Positions 30,650-42,219 of a DNA stretch of 64,000 nt are shown here, in pieces. The translations under genes and the position numbers were made by a program. The first letter of the stretch is position 1. Each line of letters starts with the position of its first letter. The stretch comes from Chamaelirium japonicum (taxonomy: Eukaryota > Streptophyta > Magnoliopsida > Liliales > Melanthiaceae), in contig CANTAL010000022.1 of NCBI GenBank assembly GCA_947650365.1, positions 1,632,831-1,696,830 on the forward strand, written 5' to 3'. Below the pieces are notes generated by a model. The model did not search any database. It saw nothing but the letters and a program-made list of their open reading frames with translations, and was not told the DNA's origin.

Positions 30650-31230
30650 GACAACTTGTGTTTATGAGGGCACCCCCTTTCAGAAGATAGACCACACCCT
30701 TCTCATCTCTCTTCCTCCCCCTATGTCTGTGCAAGTCATCGCTCATCGCCACCATTGTCAGACCCGTACAGATCACCTTCTATACGTCGTTGCTGGTCCC
30801 ATCCAACCCTCCGCCACCGCCGTCGCCCCTTCCTCTTCTTCCCCCGTCCTTGTCCACCTTCCTCCTATACGTGGGCATTTCAGATCAGGCCCTCTACTGT
30901 GCATTCGGCCATCAGAGGCCAGGTGCATCTACAAGCCATTTGGCCATCGTTGAGCACTCAGGTTTTGATGGTGTAATAGCTATAGACACATTCGGCCTCT
31001 AATGGTTGAATGCCCAGTAAAGGGACTTGGCCTGAAATGACCTAGTGTAGGAGAAAGAAGGAGGAGGAAGGATGACGAGGAGGCGGTGGATTTCATGGGG
31101 CCAGCTGTGCTGGATGCAAGCAACATAGACCGACAACACTTTGCACAAGGATGGGTGACACCCTTCATGGAACGGATAGGGGTGGCGGTGGACCTCAATT
31201 GCTCTCATCCACTTACCCAACCTTATACCC
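30650..31230. repeat. Imperfect long inverted repeat
   Basis: The left arm (about 30780-30960, ccgccaccgccgtc...tacgtgggcatttcagatcaggcc) and the right arm (about 30985-31200, ggcctgaaatgacctagtgtaggag...gaggcggtgg) are imperfectly reverse-complementary and surround a short spacer. This is the shape of a foldback MITE. Target duplications were not identified. Confidence 0.5.
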
Positions 31231-31279
31231 TATCTACAGTCCTTCCCCATCTCATACCCCACTGGCCTCCCATCCTTCT

Positions 31280-31760
31280 TTCCATTGCCGGAGTCACCAC
31301 TGCCTGTCCTCCTCCTCCTCCTCCTTCCACATCGTTAGATCCGATGTCGCCTCCTCTTCCCCTCATCCTCCTCCTCTTCCTTTCCCATCACTTCTGGCAT
31401 CATAGTCATCTTCCACTTTCCCCAATGGAGGTGATGGGGAAGAAGGATGAAGAGGAGGAGGTGACATTGGCTCAGGTGATGGGGAAGGAGGATGAGGAGG
31501 GAAGGGGAGGTGACGATGGATTCAGCGAGGAGGAGAGGAGGCAATGGTGGCTTTCGACGATAGGGATGGAAAGGAGGAGGGGAAAGGGAGGTGATAAATA
31601 CTTGGTGATGGAGGAAGAGGAGGGAAGGAAAGGCAACGATGACTCCGACGAGGAGGAGGAGAGAAAGGAATGGCGGCTAGGAGGGGGGAAGGGGAGGGAG
31701 GAGGAGGGAAGTAGGTGGGGTATGAAAGAGGAAAAGCAAGTGAGATATGTAGGAGAGGAA
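31280..31760. other. Pyrimidine/purine-rich low-complexity block
   Basis: CT-rich to about 31430, then GA-rich to about 31740. The long frames on both strands here are made of Glu/Gly/Arg or Ser/Pro runs and are not considered genes. Confidence 0.6.
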
Positions 31761-31983
31761 TTTATCATTAACAAAAAAAATTGATAAGCTCGTCACTTTT
31801 GGAGTGTGAATAAAATTTTCCCTTCCATAAAAAAAAATCGTCAAATATATCTCCCACTGATGGTTCAATGCACATCCACCAAAATCTGTGCCCAATTGTA
31901 GCACGGTACGTTCAGATTCAATGGACCTTCTTGTTTCAGAAAAACTAATCTCTCCATTCATTAGCACATAATATATAAACAAA

Positions 31984-32615
31984 TGTTAGAATGGATAGAT
32001 ATGAGATAAATCTCTATCTTCTGAATATAAGCATCCATATCCGGTGGGCATCCATATCTAGTGCCACCGTTCCCTCTTGGATAACCACTATTATTAATAG
32101 TTGCCTCATTAAACCTTTGATGGAAAAATCCTATGGAAAAAATTCTATCAAAGAAAAAAGAGTACAATCTCAGTTCTTTAGGAACTATGGTGCATGAGTG
32201 CGCATAATACTGCCTTGTTAAAATCTTTGATGAAAAAACTCTATGGAAAAAATTCTATCAAAGGAAAAAGAGTACACCACGCATAATCTTCATCTTCAGG
32301 ATGCCCTCCCCCTAATAATTATTTTACAGTCATTATTACACATTTTTCCTTGATTGTATCAATTTGTTTGATAATTGAGTCGTCGTAGTCCAATGTTAAC
32401 ACTATTTTTTAGATAGTTGATTTTGGCAAAGCTTTGGTGAAGAGATCCGCAAAATTATCACTGTACTAGATTTATTTGACTTCAATCTTTCGTTTTTTTT
32501 GAATTTCGTGGGTGTAGAAAAACTTTGGTGAGATGTGCATGGTTTGGTCTCTCTTGATGAAGCCAGTTTGAATTTGAGCAATACATGTATTATTGTTTTC
32601 ATGAATAATTGTCAA
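31984..32615 (-). mobile_element. Ty1/copia fossil, 3' part with LTR
   Basis: Minus strand: the RNase H end with FADLFTKALPKSTI (about 32410-32450), a polypurine tract (complement ctccccctaat, 32306-32316) and an LTR at 31984-32298 (315 bp). The element is continued by the reverse transcriptase fragment at 42636-43420, the two parts being separated by the LINE insertion. It is degraded, with several breaks. Confidence 0.8.
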
Positions 32616-33199
32616 CTCTTTGGTAAATTTTTTTTTTTTTAATCCTTTTATGTGAATGAGGGGGGGGGGTTCAGCCTAGACCCCTACTAGTTTATTAAAA
32701 AAGAATTTACAATAAGTGCCTAAGAGACAACAAACAACCAAAAAGAACCTCCACTAGCGCAGGTCCAACACAATCAATCGTTAATCTCTAGAAATAAGAA
32801 AACAAAACTAAAAATTATCATAAGTCGATCAAGACTTAGACCTTTCCAACTCACAAATATCAGCTAGAAAAGACTTAGTACCCTCTACGTCACGTAGAAG
32901 CGAGAAGCCAATGGACGATGCTAATTCGAGAAGAGTGCTATTCTCCAACAAATTGATAGGCAGGCTCAGCTCCTCATTGCCAAGGGTCAACACCTAACCC
33001 CTAAGATTTTGGAGCAGAGGATCCGATTTGTCCTAGGCTTGACTCAGCTGTCGTGTACTCCTCCAGATAAGCTTCGTCTTCGGTCTATCGACTTCGCTAT
33101 AGGAAACCAGCTACTTTGAACCCACGACAACCACATTATCCCCATCACTAGCCTCTACTCGCACCTCAACATCCACACAAGCCACACCTTCAGCATCCC

Positions 33200-33652
33200 T
33201 AGGGGTGTAAAAAAAGCCCATCAGCTCGAATCCAGCCCGAAAGTCAACAGCCCGAACCCGGTCCGGCCCAGTGAACGACCCAGCCTGAACATACCATGGG
33301 TCGGGCTCGTGCCACCACCTTGAGCCCGCAGCTTGGCCCCGAAGCCCGACCCAAAAGGAAGCCCCAAAGCCCTGCCCAATAGCCCAATATAATTACTGTG
33401 TAGTTATTATATACATATAGACGGGATCCATTAAACATGAAGAAAAATGGTACAGTGTTTATGGCTTCTCTAAACCTTTTAGAGGTTGAACCTTCAAACC
33501 CCATTTTTAGTCCAAACCCGGTCTGGTCCTAAATTCCAAATATTTGTATATCGGGGGCCGGGCCGCCCGACAGGCCCATCCGGGCTTGATATCTCTAGGC
33601 CCGACCCGACCCGGTCCAAAGGATTTTAGGCCCGGCCCATTTTACACCCCTA
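33200..33652. mobile_element. hAT MITE, perfect 13 bp ends, TSD AGCATCCC
   Basis: The terminal 13 bases TAGGGGTGTAAAA and TTTTACACCCCTA are perfect inverted repeats. The 8 bp AGCATCCC flanks at 33192-33199 and 33653-33660. It is 453 bp, rich in cccgacc/gggctcg motifs, with no transposase. Right-end fragments of the same family occur at 61930-61976 and 62890-62950 (cattttacacccctaa). Confidence 0.95.
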
Positions 33653-33753
33653 AGCATCCCTATCAACGGCCTCACACTCTGCATTATAAACACCCGCTAG
33701 AATTACAACATCAGCAATACCAGCATCATCCTTCCTCTCTGAGCTGAAGACCT

Positions 33754-34357
33754 TGTGGGGGGAATTTCCGAGCCGCCTTGATCGAGAATCCCACCCCACA
33801 GCCTTGATTGAATTGGATTGTTTGTAGAGTTAGAGAGATGGGAGAATAGATAGAGAGAGTAAAGAGCGATGACACAAGGATTGGTGACGGAGTTCGGCCT
33901 TACGACCTACGTCTCCGGGCGAGAGGTGCCACCTGATCTTCACTATAATTTGAATATAAAGGGTTGAGCGTTCTCTCGACAGGCCGAGAGAAGCTTCGTA
34001 CAGTGGGGTTGCACGGAGCAACTAGAAGAGAACAAGGTGGGGAGAATAGAGGGCTCTGGGATCATCTCTTCCTCTGATCGAATGACCAACCCCTTTCCTG
34101 GATGCCTTGGGGGTCCTTTTATAGCGTAGGTACGTGCCCGATATGGCAGTGATGACGTGGCGCTGATGACGTGGCACTGGTTCTGGGCCTCCTTGCTGGG
34201 CCCTTATTGGGCCGTTGTTCGGGCCCAATAAGGGGTAGGGCTTGATCTGCGAGCCTCGTAGAGTGGGCCCATGTGAGCCCAGGCGGGCTTACCCATTTGG
34301 GCCGTTGCGCGGGCCCATGCTGCTCTGATCTGGTCCGGTACAATTTTTGCACCCACA
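33754..34357 (-). repeat. 3' LTR of the TR-GAG element
   Basis: 604 bp, TGTGGGGGG...CACCCACA on the plus strand. A TATA-like ctataaaagg (plus strand ccttttatag, 34116-34125) sits mid-LTR in the element's sense direction, as expected for the LTR promoter. Confidence 0.93.
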
Positions 34358-34559
34358 GTTACCCCCTCCCAGTCGGGTCAGGACACCCTGGGTCGGCTGG
34401 GATTCCAAGGTGCAAACGCTTTAGGATCCTGGCGCGGTTGGCGAGGGTTGTCGGTGCCGCGGTTCGTATTAGCAGAGCCTTCTTCCGCCGATGCCGAGAC
34501 CCTTTTTGGCGCGAGCCAAAAAGTCTCGGTTTTGCGAGGGGATGTTTCTGAAAAAACAG

Positions 34560-34832
34560 TACGTTTTCCGACCGAGTGGATACCGAGAGGGTACCGAGTG
34601 CATACCGAGTGGGTACCGAGAGCATACCGAGTGGTTACCGAGACCCTTTTGGTGCAAGCCAAAAAGTCTCGGTTTTGCATGGGGGTGTTTCCGAAAAGGC
34701 AGTGCGTTTTTCGACCGAGTGGATACCGAGAGGGTACCGAGTGCATACCGAGTGGGTACCGAGAGCATACCGAGTGGTTACCGAGAGGGTACCGAGAGCA
34801 TACCGAGTGGTTACCGAGAGGGTACCGAGACC
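34560..34832. repeat. Short tandem repeats (taccgagNg) inside the TR-GAG element
   Basis: About 25 degenerate copies of a 10-11 bp word (gtaccgagag, ataccgagtg, ttaccgagag), interrupted by a ~110 bp higher-order duplication. The frames through this block encode repeating GYRE/PSGY words and are not genes. Confidence 0.85.
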
Positions 34833-35117
34833 CGTTTGGTGAGGGAATATCTTTTCTCTTTATTCCTTCTTTGGCTTTGACTCGGATGAGAGCAAACGTC
34901 GCTCTCTCTCTCCCTTTCCTTTCTCTCTCTCTCTTTCCATTCTCTGCTTTCCATTCACGTGCGTACCCTGCTCTCTCTTTCCTTTCTTTCTTTTTTTTTT
35001 TTTTCATTCACGTGAGAGAGTCATCTCTCTCTCTCTTTCCTTTTCTTTGTATTCCATTCACGTGAGAGCATGAGAGCAGCGCATCTCTCTCTCTCTTTCT
35101 CTCCCGGGCGGCGAAAG

Positions 35118-35739
35118 ATGTCGGTGAACATTCAACAGCTCACGGAGTCGACCTTCAGCGTCACGCTCGACGGCGACGCGATCTTCACCACCGTGACGTC
35201 CTCAGGCGCTGAAGTCGAGGACTGGCTCAACGAGACCCTCCACATCCACCGCCGCCGCCTCTCTAGCCTCGTCGTCAGCCTCGACGTCGAGTGGCGCCCC
35301 AGCTACAGCCCTTCCCAGAACCCCGTCGCCGTTCCTCCAGCTCTGCGTCGGCCGCCGCTGCCTCGTCTTCCAACTCCCCTACGCTGACTACCTCCCTGCC
35401 CCGCTCTCCGACTTTGTATCCGACGAGCGCTTCACGTTCGTGGGCGTCGGGATCGACGAGGACGCCGAGAAGATCCTGGACGAGCAGGGCCTGAGCGTGG
35501 TCAACACGGTGGACCTGCGGGGTTTGGCCGCGGAGAGGATGGGCCGGCAGGAGCTGAAGCAGACGGGCCTCGCGGGGCTGGCGGTGGAGGTGATGGGGGT
35601 CCGCGTGGAGAAGCCGAGGAGGGTGACCATGAGCCGATGGGACAACGTCTGTCTGAACTGGGATCAGGTGCGCTACGCTTGCGTCGATGCTTTCCTCTCC
35701 TTCGAGATCGGGAGGAGGCTCTTCAATGGCGAGTTCTGA
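35118..35739 (+). pseudogene. Captured host gene: DEDDy 3'-5' exonuclease (WRN-exo-like), broken
   Basis: Lies inside the TR-GAG element, antisense to it. The N-terminal frame from ATG 35118 carries the exonuclease I motif SLVVSLDVEWRP (D.E). The C-terminal frame, ending at 35739, carries FTFVGVGIDEDAEKILDEQG, LAGLAVEVMG and the exonuclease III region WDQVRYACVDAFLSFEIGR (Y..D). These fit plant single-exon exonucleases of the Werner-like RNase-D superfamily, about 200-230 residues. It is nearly full length but the reading frame is broken about once. Because the family is intronless in plants, lack of introns does not show how it was captured. The parent gene should exist elsewhere in the genome. 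Confidence 0.85.
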
Positions 35740-35861
35740 AATTGAGGCAATTTGGATGTTTGTGTGTGAAATGTGAAGCAATGCTGGTTTGAATGGTAAT
35801 TAAGCGTTTCTTCTTCTGAAATTGTGATTTCTTCATGATTTCTCTTTACTGCTTCATTCTC

Positions 35862-36114
35862 AACCTCTCTTCTTCTTGCTCTTCTTGTCCGCGGACTTCT
35901 TGAGCCGCTCCTCGAGCTCAGCGGGCTTGCCCCGGGCGGCACGGTCGCCAAAGCTCCGGGGGTCGATCTTGCCCCCGAGGGACTCCGGCTCGCCGGTGGG
36001 CTCGTGGGTATCGCGGGGGCGGGAGTCGGTGGTGAGGACGAGGCTGGAGTTGGCGCGGTACTCGTACTGCTTGAATCACGCATGGGCCTCCGCGCCGCCG
36101 CCCAGATGGGCCAT
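35862..36114 (-). pseudogene. BRR2: Captured host gene piece: N-terminus of BRR2 (U5 snRNP helicase)
   Basis: Lies inside the TR-GAG element, in the element's sense direction. From a minus-strand ATG at 36112-36114 the sequence encodes MAHLGGGAEAHA, then KQYEYRANSSLVLTTDSRPR, DTHEPTGEPES and KIDPRSFGDRAARGKPAELE, then Lys-rich KKS repeats. This is the very N-terminus (about 80 residues) of the DExH-box spliceosomal helicase BRR2 (plant DExH12), a protein of over 2,000 residues. Only this first part is present and it is broken about once, so it is a gene fragment. It sits about 120 bp from the exonuclease piece, on the opposite strand, and the two have different parents. Confidence 0.85.
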
Positions 36115-36365
36115 GGCTCACGATTCTGGTCCACGACGGCCGGCACGTCGACGACCTCTCCCCCTCGGGGGCTAGGGGTCGGTACGTCGCCAGTGTCGCG
36201 GAGGACGTGAAGATGCGGGGGAAGGCTTTGCCCTGAGTGAGGAGCTTTGCGAGCCAAGTTGAGGGTATGAAAGAGTCCTTCATTGTTGTGGCGAGCGGGA
36301 TTGCGAGTTAGCTAGTGATGAGTTGATCTCTGGTTGTCTGTCCGATCGTCCCAGGGGAAGGCTTC

Positions 36366-36800
36366 AAACTCTTTCGGCCACCATGTCCTTTCGTGCGAGT
36401 GTCAGATCGATGCACATAAGGTTCCATCATGCTGGCACCAAAAAGCAGTCTGTGCGGTCGTGAGGTATCGGGCTCGTTGATGTGTTGCTTTTCCAATGTC
36501 TTCTTTGGAGAAAAAGGCCTCAATACCTCTCGACAGCCATAACTTTTCGTATGTGCGTCGGATCAACGCGTATAAGGTGCCGTTGTGTCGGCGCTGAAAA
36601 ACTAGTTAAAGTGGACTTAAAGCGTCGGGCACCTTTGCGTGTAATATTTCCAATGCATGTATTCGGAGAAAAAGACTTTGAAAACTTTCGACAGCCATAA
36701 CTTTTCATGTATGCGTCGGATGAATGCGTATAAGGTGCCGTTGTGTAGGCGCTGAAAAAAACGGTCAAAGTGGACGTGAAACATCATATACCTTGACGAG
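36366..36800. repeat. ~165 bp tandem repeat, three copies, in the TR-GAG element
   Basis: The phrase tcgacagccataacttttc...gtgcgtcggat...cgtataaggtgccgttgtgt recurs with about 165 bp spacing (36532, 36697), with a more diverged copy near 36366. Confidence 0.75.
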
Positions 36801-37144
36801 TAACTTTTCTGGTATTCACCTTTATAGAGAGATGACTCTTAAGAACGCGCCGGCCAGGTTTTAGGCTAGCGTCTTAAAGATGTCTCGGCACGCTGTAACT
36901 CATCCGCTTTGTCCGACACCCAACTGCACCTAGTTACTGTGTTCACTAGGGACTGCAGTCGGGCCCCAGTGATGACGCGATGGTTACCGCGTGCTCACCC
37001 CTTATGAGAAAGGGGATATTTATTTATTTTTTTTTTGTGTGAAGTTTGTACAAACAAATCAATAGGGTTGGATGAGATGCTATCCAACCGACCCAATGGA
37101 AGATTACTCTTCGTCCCTGAATAATCATTGTGTGTGGATGACAC

Positions 37145-37805
37145 CGAGCACCCCCCCTCTCGGTTTTCTGACGAAACCGAGGGGTGGGCTGTTGTTGATG
37201 TCGAACACCCACCCTCTCGGTTTTCTGACGAAACCGAGAGGTGGACTATTGTCGATGCCGAACACCCCGACCCTCTTGGTTTTTTTTTTTTTTTGATGAA
37301 ACCGAGAGGTGGACTGTTGTTAGTGCCGACACCCCCTCCCCACTCGGTTTTTGTGCGAAACCAAGGGGGGGCTGCTTGTTGATGCCGACACCCACCCCCT
37401 CTCGGTTTTCTGACGAAACCGAGGGGTGTGCTGCTGATGTGCTGTCCCCCCTCCCCATTCGATTTTTGTGCGAGACCGAGGGGGGGCTACTTGCTGATGC
37501 CGACACACACCCCCTCTCGATTTTCTGACGAAACCGAGGGGTGTGCTGCTGATGTGCCGTCACCCCCTCCCCACTCGGTTTTTATGCGAAACCGAGGGGG
37601 GGCTACTTGTTGATGTTGACACACACCCCCTCTCGGTTTTCTAACGAAACCGAGGGGTGTGCTGCTGATGGTGTGTCGTCACCCCTTTCCCACTCGGTTT
37701 TCTAACGAAACCGAGGGGTGTGCTGCTGATGGTGTGTCGTCACCCCTTCCCCACTCGGTTTTTGTGCGAAACCGAGGGGGGGCTGCTTGTTGATGCCGAC
37801 ACCCC
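37145..37805. repeat. Tandem repeats of ctcggttttctgacgaaaccgag, in the TR-GAG element
   Basis: About twelve copies of a ~50-60 bp unit, each containing a self-complementary core ctcggtttt...gaaaccgag and alternating two variants ('ggtgtgctgctgatg' and 'ggggctgcttgttgatg'). Each unit can form a small stem. Long frames here are composition artefacts. Confidence 0.85.
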
Positions 37806-38299
37806 ATTATTGGGGCTGCTAGAAAAGGCCAAAAAGTGTCGGTATTGAAAATAGTGTATTTTTCGAATTTCAGCCCCATTTGAAACCGACACTTTTTCGG
37901 TGAAACATTGGTGCGCGGGGATGTCGGCGAGGGACAATGCTATATTCGAGGGGGTTTCTTAGAGATAATCTGCTAGGATGACGCCGCATGATGGCCAGCC
38001 GGTCTTCACCCAATGTATTACCGCACCTGGTTACTGTATTCACCAGGTACTACGGTCACGTGAGGGTGTTGACTTGGCCAGGATCAAGGAAGCACAATTT
38101 TATCCCGTGTTACCCACCGTCGACTGCACCAGTGTGGAGACACGTACTGACAGAGTCAGACCAACCACCCCCTGACCGGTTTGGAACCGTTAGTCGTCGA
38201 AAAAAGGTGATGGCCAGTGACAATCTGATGCTTGGACCTAGGTGACAAGACTAAGCTTGGACTTTTGATCGAATGCCAATACGTCGGCGACGACGTCTC

Positions 38300-39650
38300 G
38301 GACTTTGTCTTCGAATGCCAAGGGCTGGGCCTTGGGCTTGTAGAGTGCTAAGGCGTTGGTCGCCTCGAACTTTGTCTTCAAGTGCCAAGGGCTGGGCCTT
38401 GGGCTTGTAGAGTGCCGAGGCATTGGTAACCTCGGACTTTGTCTTCGAGTGCCAAGGATGCCTCCTTGAACTTGGTGCATGTCAAAGCGGCGACATCTGC
38501 CTTGGACTTATTCTTATTGCCTCGGATAAATATAGTTGATAGTTTAGCTTGACCTGGATTGTCAGGAGCATTTTTATCTGACTTTTGCCTTGAAAGGGCG
38601 TAGCCGAATTGCCTTCGAGTTTCCGACTTGAATGGGCGGAATCGTAGGTCTTTGGTTGACCTGGGTTACCAGGAGCTTTTTTATCAGACTTTCGCCTTGA
38701 AAGGGCGTAGCCGAATTGCCTTCGAACTTCCGACTTGAATGGGCGGAATCGAAGGTCTTTGGTTGACCTGGGTTTCCAGGAGCATTTTTATCGGACTTTT
38801 GCCTTGAAAGGGCACAGCCGAATTGCCTTCGAGCTTCCAACTTGAATGGGCGGAATCGAAGGTCTTTGGTTGACCTGGGTTGCCAGGAGCCTTTTTATCG
38901 GACTTTAGCCTCGAGAGGGCGTAGCCGAATTGCCTTCGAGCTTCCGACTTGAATGGGCGGAATCGAAGGTCTTTGGTTGACCTGGGTTGCCAGGAGCCTT
39001 TTTATCGGACTTTAGCCTCGAGAGGGCGTAGCCGAATTGCCTTCGAGCTTCCGACTTGAATGGGCGAAATCGAAGGTCTTTGGTTGACCTGGGTTGCCAG
39101 GAGCCTTTTATCGGACTTTAGCCTCGAGAGGGCATAGCCGGATTGCCTTCGAGCTTCCAACTTGAATGGGTGGAATTGAAGGTCTTTGGTTGACCTGGGT
39201 TGCCAGGAGCCTCTTTATCGGACTTTAGCCTTGAGAGGGCGTAGCCGAATTGCCTTCGAGCTTCCGACTTGAATGGGCGGAATCGAAGGTCTTTGGTTGA
39301 CCTGGGTTGCCAGGAGCCTTTTTATCGGACTTTAGCCTCGAGAGGGCGTAGCCGAATTGCCCTCGAGCTTCCGACTTGAACGGGCAGAATCGAAGGTCTT
39401 TGGTTGACCTGGATTGCCAGGAGCCTTTTATCGGACTTTAGCCTCGAGAGGGCGTAGCCGAATTGCCTTCGAGCTTCCGACTTGAATGGGCGGAATCAAA
39501 GGTCTTTGGTTGACCTGGGTTGCCAGGAGCCTTTTTATCAGACTTTTGCCTTGAAAGGGCGTAGCCGAATTGCCTTCGAGCTTCCGACTTGTATGGGTGG
39601 AATCGAAGGTCTTTGGTTGACCTGGGTTGCCAGGAGCCTTTTGTTTTATG
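38300..39650. repeat. 107 bp tandem repeat, about 10 copies, in the TR-GAG element
   Basis: The phrase ggtctttggttgacctgggt recurs at about 38647, 38754, 38861, 38968 and onward to 39610, with 105-107 bp spacing. Before it (38290-38480) lies a ~77 bp repeat with 'gccaagggctgggccttgg'. Copies are about 90-97% alike by eye, so the array is recent. Confidence 0.9.
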
Positions 39651-39823
39651 CCTTAACATGGTAGAATCGAACTTCGGGAGATTTGATTTTGAGAAAAAAG
39701 AGATACTTTATTGATACAACAAAGTAGCGGTTACACTTTTTCAGAAGTTGCCCAACGGACGTTACGATTATGCATCCATGTATTACATTGACTTTTTTTT
39801 TTTATGCACTGCTGCAGCCTCTC

Positions 39824-41661
39824 CTACTCTCGACCTGGTTCCTTATTAGCGAGATAGCCATCGAGCCACCCTTCTTGGATCAGGTCTTCGATGTGATGAT
39901 TTAGCTTCCGACATGTAGAGGTTGGGTGGCCATGGCTGCGATGAAACTCACAGTAGGCTGTCGTATCTCCCGCCTGGTCGGAATTTGGAGGGAGAGACTG
40001 TGGCCACTTGCAAAAGGGCTCGTTCTGTAAGTAGGCGAAGATGTCTTCAATGGAGGTGTTCAGCTCAGTGAACACCCTTTGCTCCCTTGGAGTTCGCCTC
40101 TTTTCTGCTGGAGGGGCTTTCGGATCTTCATTGTACCTTTTGGCCTGGGCCTTTTGGTCGGACGCAGCATGGGCAGACTTTTTGTAGCGTGCTTCATTAG
40201 GAGCTTCATCATCTTTCTTATGTCGGGAGTCACGATACTCGCGGGGCTCGCGTAGTCTTTTGGCCTGCTGATTGTCTTCCACCTCTATCTCCCGCTGTAC
40301 GCGCTTGAACATTGCCTCTAAGGTACTGGGAGGGTATCGGATGAAGTCGGTGTAGACGTGGAGCTCTGGCCGGATAGCATTCTGGAATGCCAGCATGATG
40401 GCCTCCTCATTCTGGGACCGACCGATGAGCTCAGAGTGCTCATTACGAAACCTCATCGTGAAGCTCCTTAGAGACTCATCGGAGCCCATCTTCAGCCGGT
40501 AGAGTGTATCCAGCTTCTTTTCCGGCTTTAAGTTTAGCCGATAATGGTCCATGAAAAGTTCAGCCAACTCTTTGAATGTGGCCACCGTACCGGTAGGCCG
40601 CGTGTGGTACCAGTCGAGGGCAGGTCCCTCGAGACTTCCCGCGAATATACGACAAAGGATATGATTCTCATATTCATGCGGCGTCAGGGCCTGCTTGTAG
40701 GTTAGGATATGGAGAGCAGGGTCTCCCTGGATGCAGTTGAACTTTGGTAGGTTCGGTGTCGCCAGCCCATAGGAAATGGTGTTGCAAGAACCTTGGGATG
40801 CAGTGGCCCCACCGAGGTGATTAGTTGCCTACGGTCTTGATGGCGGCGTCCCACGTTGGCAGTATGCCTTAGTCGATTGAGCAGCTCGCGAGCATCTGTT
40901 GCTTTCGTGTGCGAAGGGATAGAACATCCAGTGGACCCTATTGACTGAGGAGATCCTTCTCGGCGATAGCTTAGCGCACCGTCGACGTTGAGGCGATCCC
41001 ACACCGTTTGCCTTGGTGCTTGTGTGGATACTTGACGCCTCTCGATACGCGGCACATATGGTTCTTCAAGATGATGACTCGCAGCTGGGTGAGTCTTCAG
41101 TGGGCCTTCAGTCGCAGCGGGAGAGTTGAGGATCATAACCCCCGCCCTCTCAGCTGCTTTCTTCAAGGAGTCTCTCTCTTGTTCGAGGGCCGCATTCTTC
41201 TTGATGAGATTTAACAGCTGGAAGTCAGCAGCCGAGATCTCATATGTAGCCTGAGGCTCGTTCCCTTGAATAGCAGGTTCTTTGCCAGACCGACGCCTCG
41301 GGGATGATGGGTCTCGCCGATCGCTGTGCCCTTCTGGAAGGCTACCTTGCGGCCCCAGTCGTTCCCGAACATTTCTTCGGTTGGTTGCAACCGAGACTTC
41401 TTGTTCTTCTTCGATCAGCATATCGTTAGTTCGTTTAGCACCCGCCTTTGGTGGGTTGGTACTGGCCTTCACCATCGAGCGTGTTGATGTCGGCGTGATG
41501 AAGGCGTTGAGGTTGACTTGGAGGAGGACTTGTGGCTCGTCACCACAAGTTGAATAGGAGTCGGTAGAGGTGTGGGTAAGACCTCTAACGATATCCCACA
41601 GACGGCGCCAAAGATTGTGGGGGGAATTTCCGAGCCGCCTTGATCGAGAATCCCACCCCAC
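39824..41661 (-). CDS. gag region of the TR-GAG element
   Basis: Two minus-strand frames, 40702-41661 and 39824-40585. The second has the Retrotrans_gag fold: FKELAELFMDHYRLNLKP, KKLDTLYRLKMGSDESLRSF, RPELHVYTDFIRYPPSTLEA, and near the end YCEFHRSHGHPTSTCRKL followed by IEDLIQEGWLDGYL, all typical of Ty3/gypsy gag of plants. The N-terminal frame is Gln/Arg/Pro-rich with LIKKNAALEQERDSLKKAA, a probable coiled coil. It is a structural capsid protein for element particles. The region is interrupted about once. No protease, RT or integrase follows. Confidence 0.85.
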
Positions 41662-42219
41662 AGCCTTGATTGAATTGGATTGTTTGTAGAGTTAGAGAGA
41701 TGGGAGAATAGATAGAGAGAGTAAAGAGCGATGACACAAGGATTGGTGACGGAGTTCGGCCTTACGACCTACGTCTCCGGGCGAGAGGTGCCACCTGATC
41801 TTCACTATAATTTGAATATAAAGGGTTGAGCGTTCTCTCGACAGGCCGAGAGAAGCTTCGTACAGTGGGGTTGCACGGAGCAACTATAAGAGAACAAGGT
41901 GGGGAGAATAGAGGGCTCTGGGATCCTCTCTTCCTCTGATCGAATGACCAACCCCTTTCCTGGATGCCTTGGGGGTCCTTTTATAGCGTAGGTACGTGCC
42001 CGATATGACAGTGATGACGTGGCGCTGATGACGTGGCACTGGTTCTGGGCCTCCTTGCTGGGCCCTTATTGGGCCGTTGTTCGGGCCCAATAAGGGGTAG
42101 GGCTTGATCTGCGAGCCTCGTAGAGTGGGCCCATGTGAGCCCAGGCGGGCTTACCCATTTGGGCCGTTGCGCGGGCCCATGCTGCTCTGATCTGGTCCGG
42201 TACAATTTTTGCACCCACA
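41616..42219 (-). repeat. 5' LTR of the TR-GAG element
   Basis: 604 bp, same length as the 3' LTR and differing from it at three positions by eye. It is preceded (plus strand) by the complement of the primer-binding site at 41595-41612 and followed by the GACCT duplication at 42220-42224. Confidence 0.93.

Larger units (their letters stand above)
33754..42219 (-). mobile_element. TR-GAG: gag-only Ty3/gypsy element with captured host genes, TSD GACCT
   Basis: Two 604 bp LTRs (33754-34357 and 41616-42219) differ at only 3 positions by eye, and GACCT flanks at 33749-33753 and 42220-42224. Orientation is minus: primer-binding site beside the right LTR (minus strand tttggcgccgtctgtggg, 41595-41612) and polypurine tract beside the left LTR (34359-34375). 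gag lies at 39824-41661; there is no pol. Between gag and the polypurine tract lie four tandem-repeat zones and two host-derived gene pieces. With an assumed 1.3e-8 changes per site per year, 0.5% LTR divergence would mean about 0.2 million years. It looks structurally whole as a non-autonomous element that needs a partner for pol. Confidence 0.95.

Noticed and set aside
31086-31784. 232-codon frame with an acidic/basic C-terminal part
   Set aside because: Runs through a CT-rich then GA-rich block and part of an inverted repeat; low complexity, no family.
34448-35065. 205-codon frame with repeating GYRE/PSGY words
   Set aside because: Direct translation of the 10 bp tandem repeats inside the TR-GAG element.
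37072-37563. Repeating proline/arginine frames
   Set aside because: They follow the 55 bp hairpin-core tandem repeats in all frames.
38530-39650. Regular array that could suggest a CRISPR-like repeat
   Set aside because: 107 bp monomers without distinct spacers, inside a plant LTR element.
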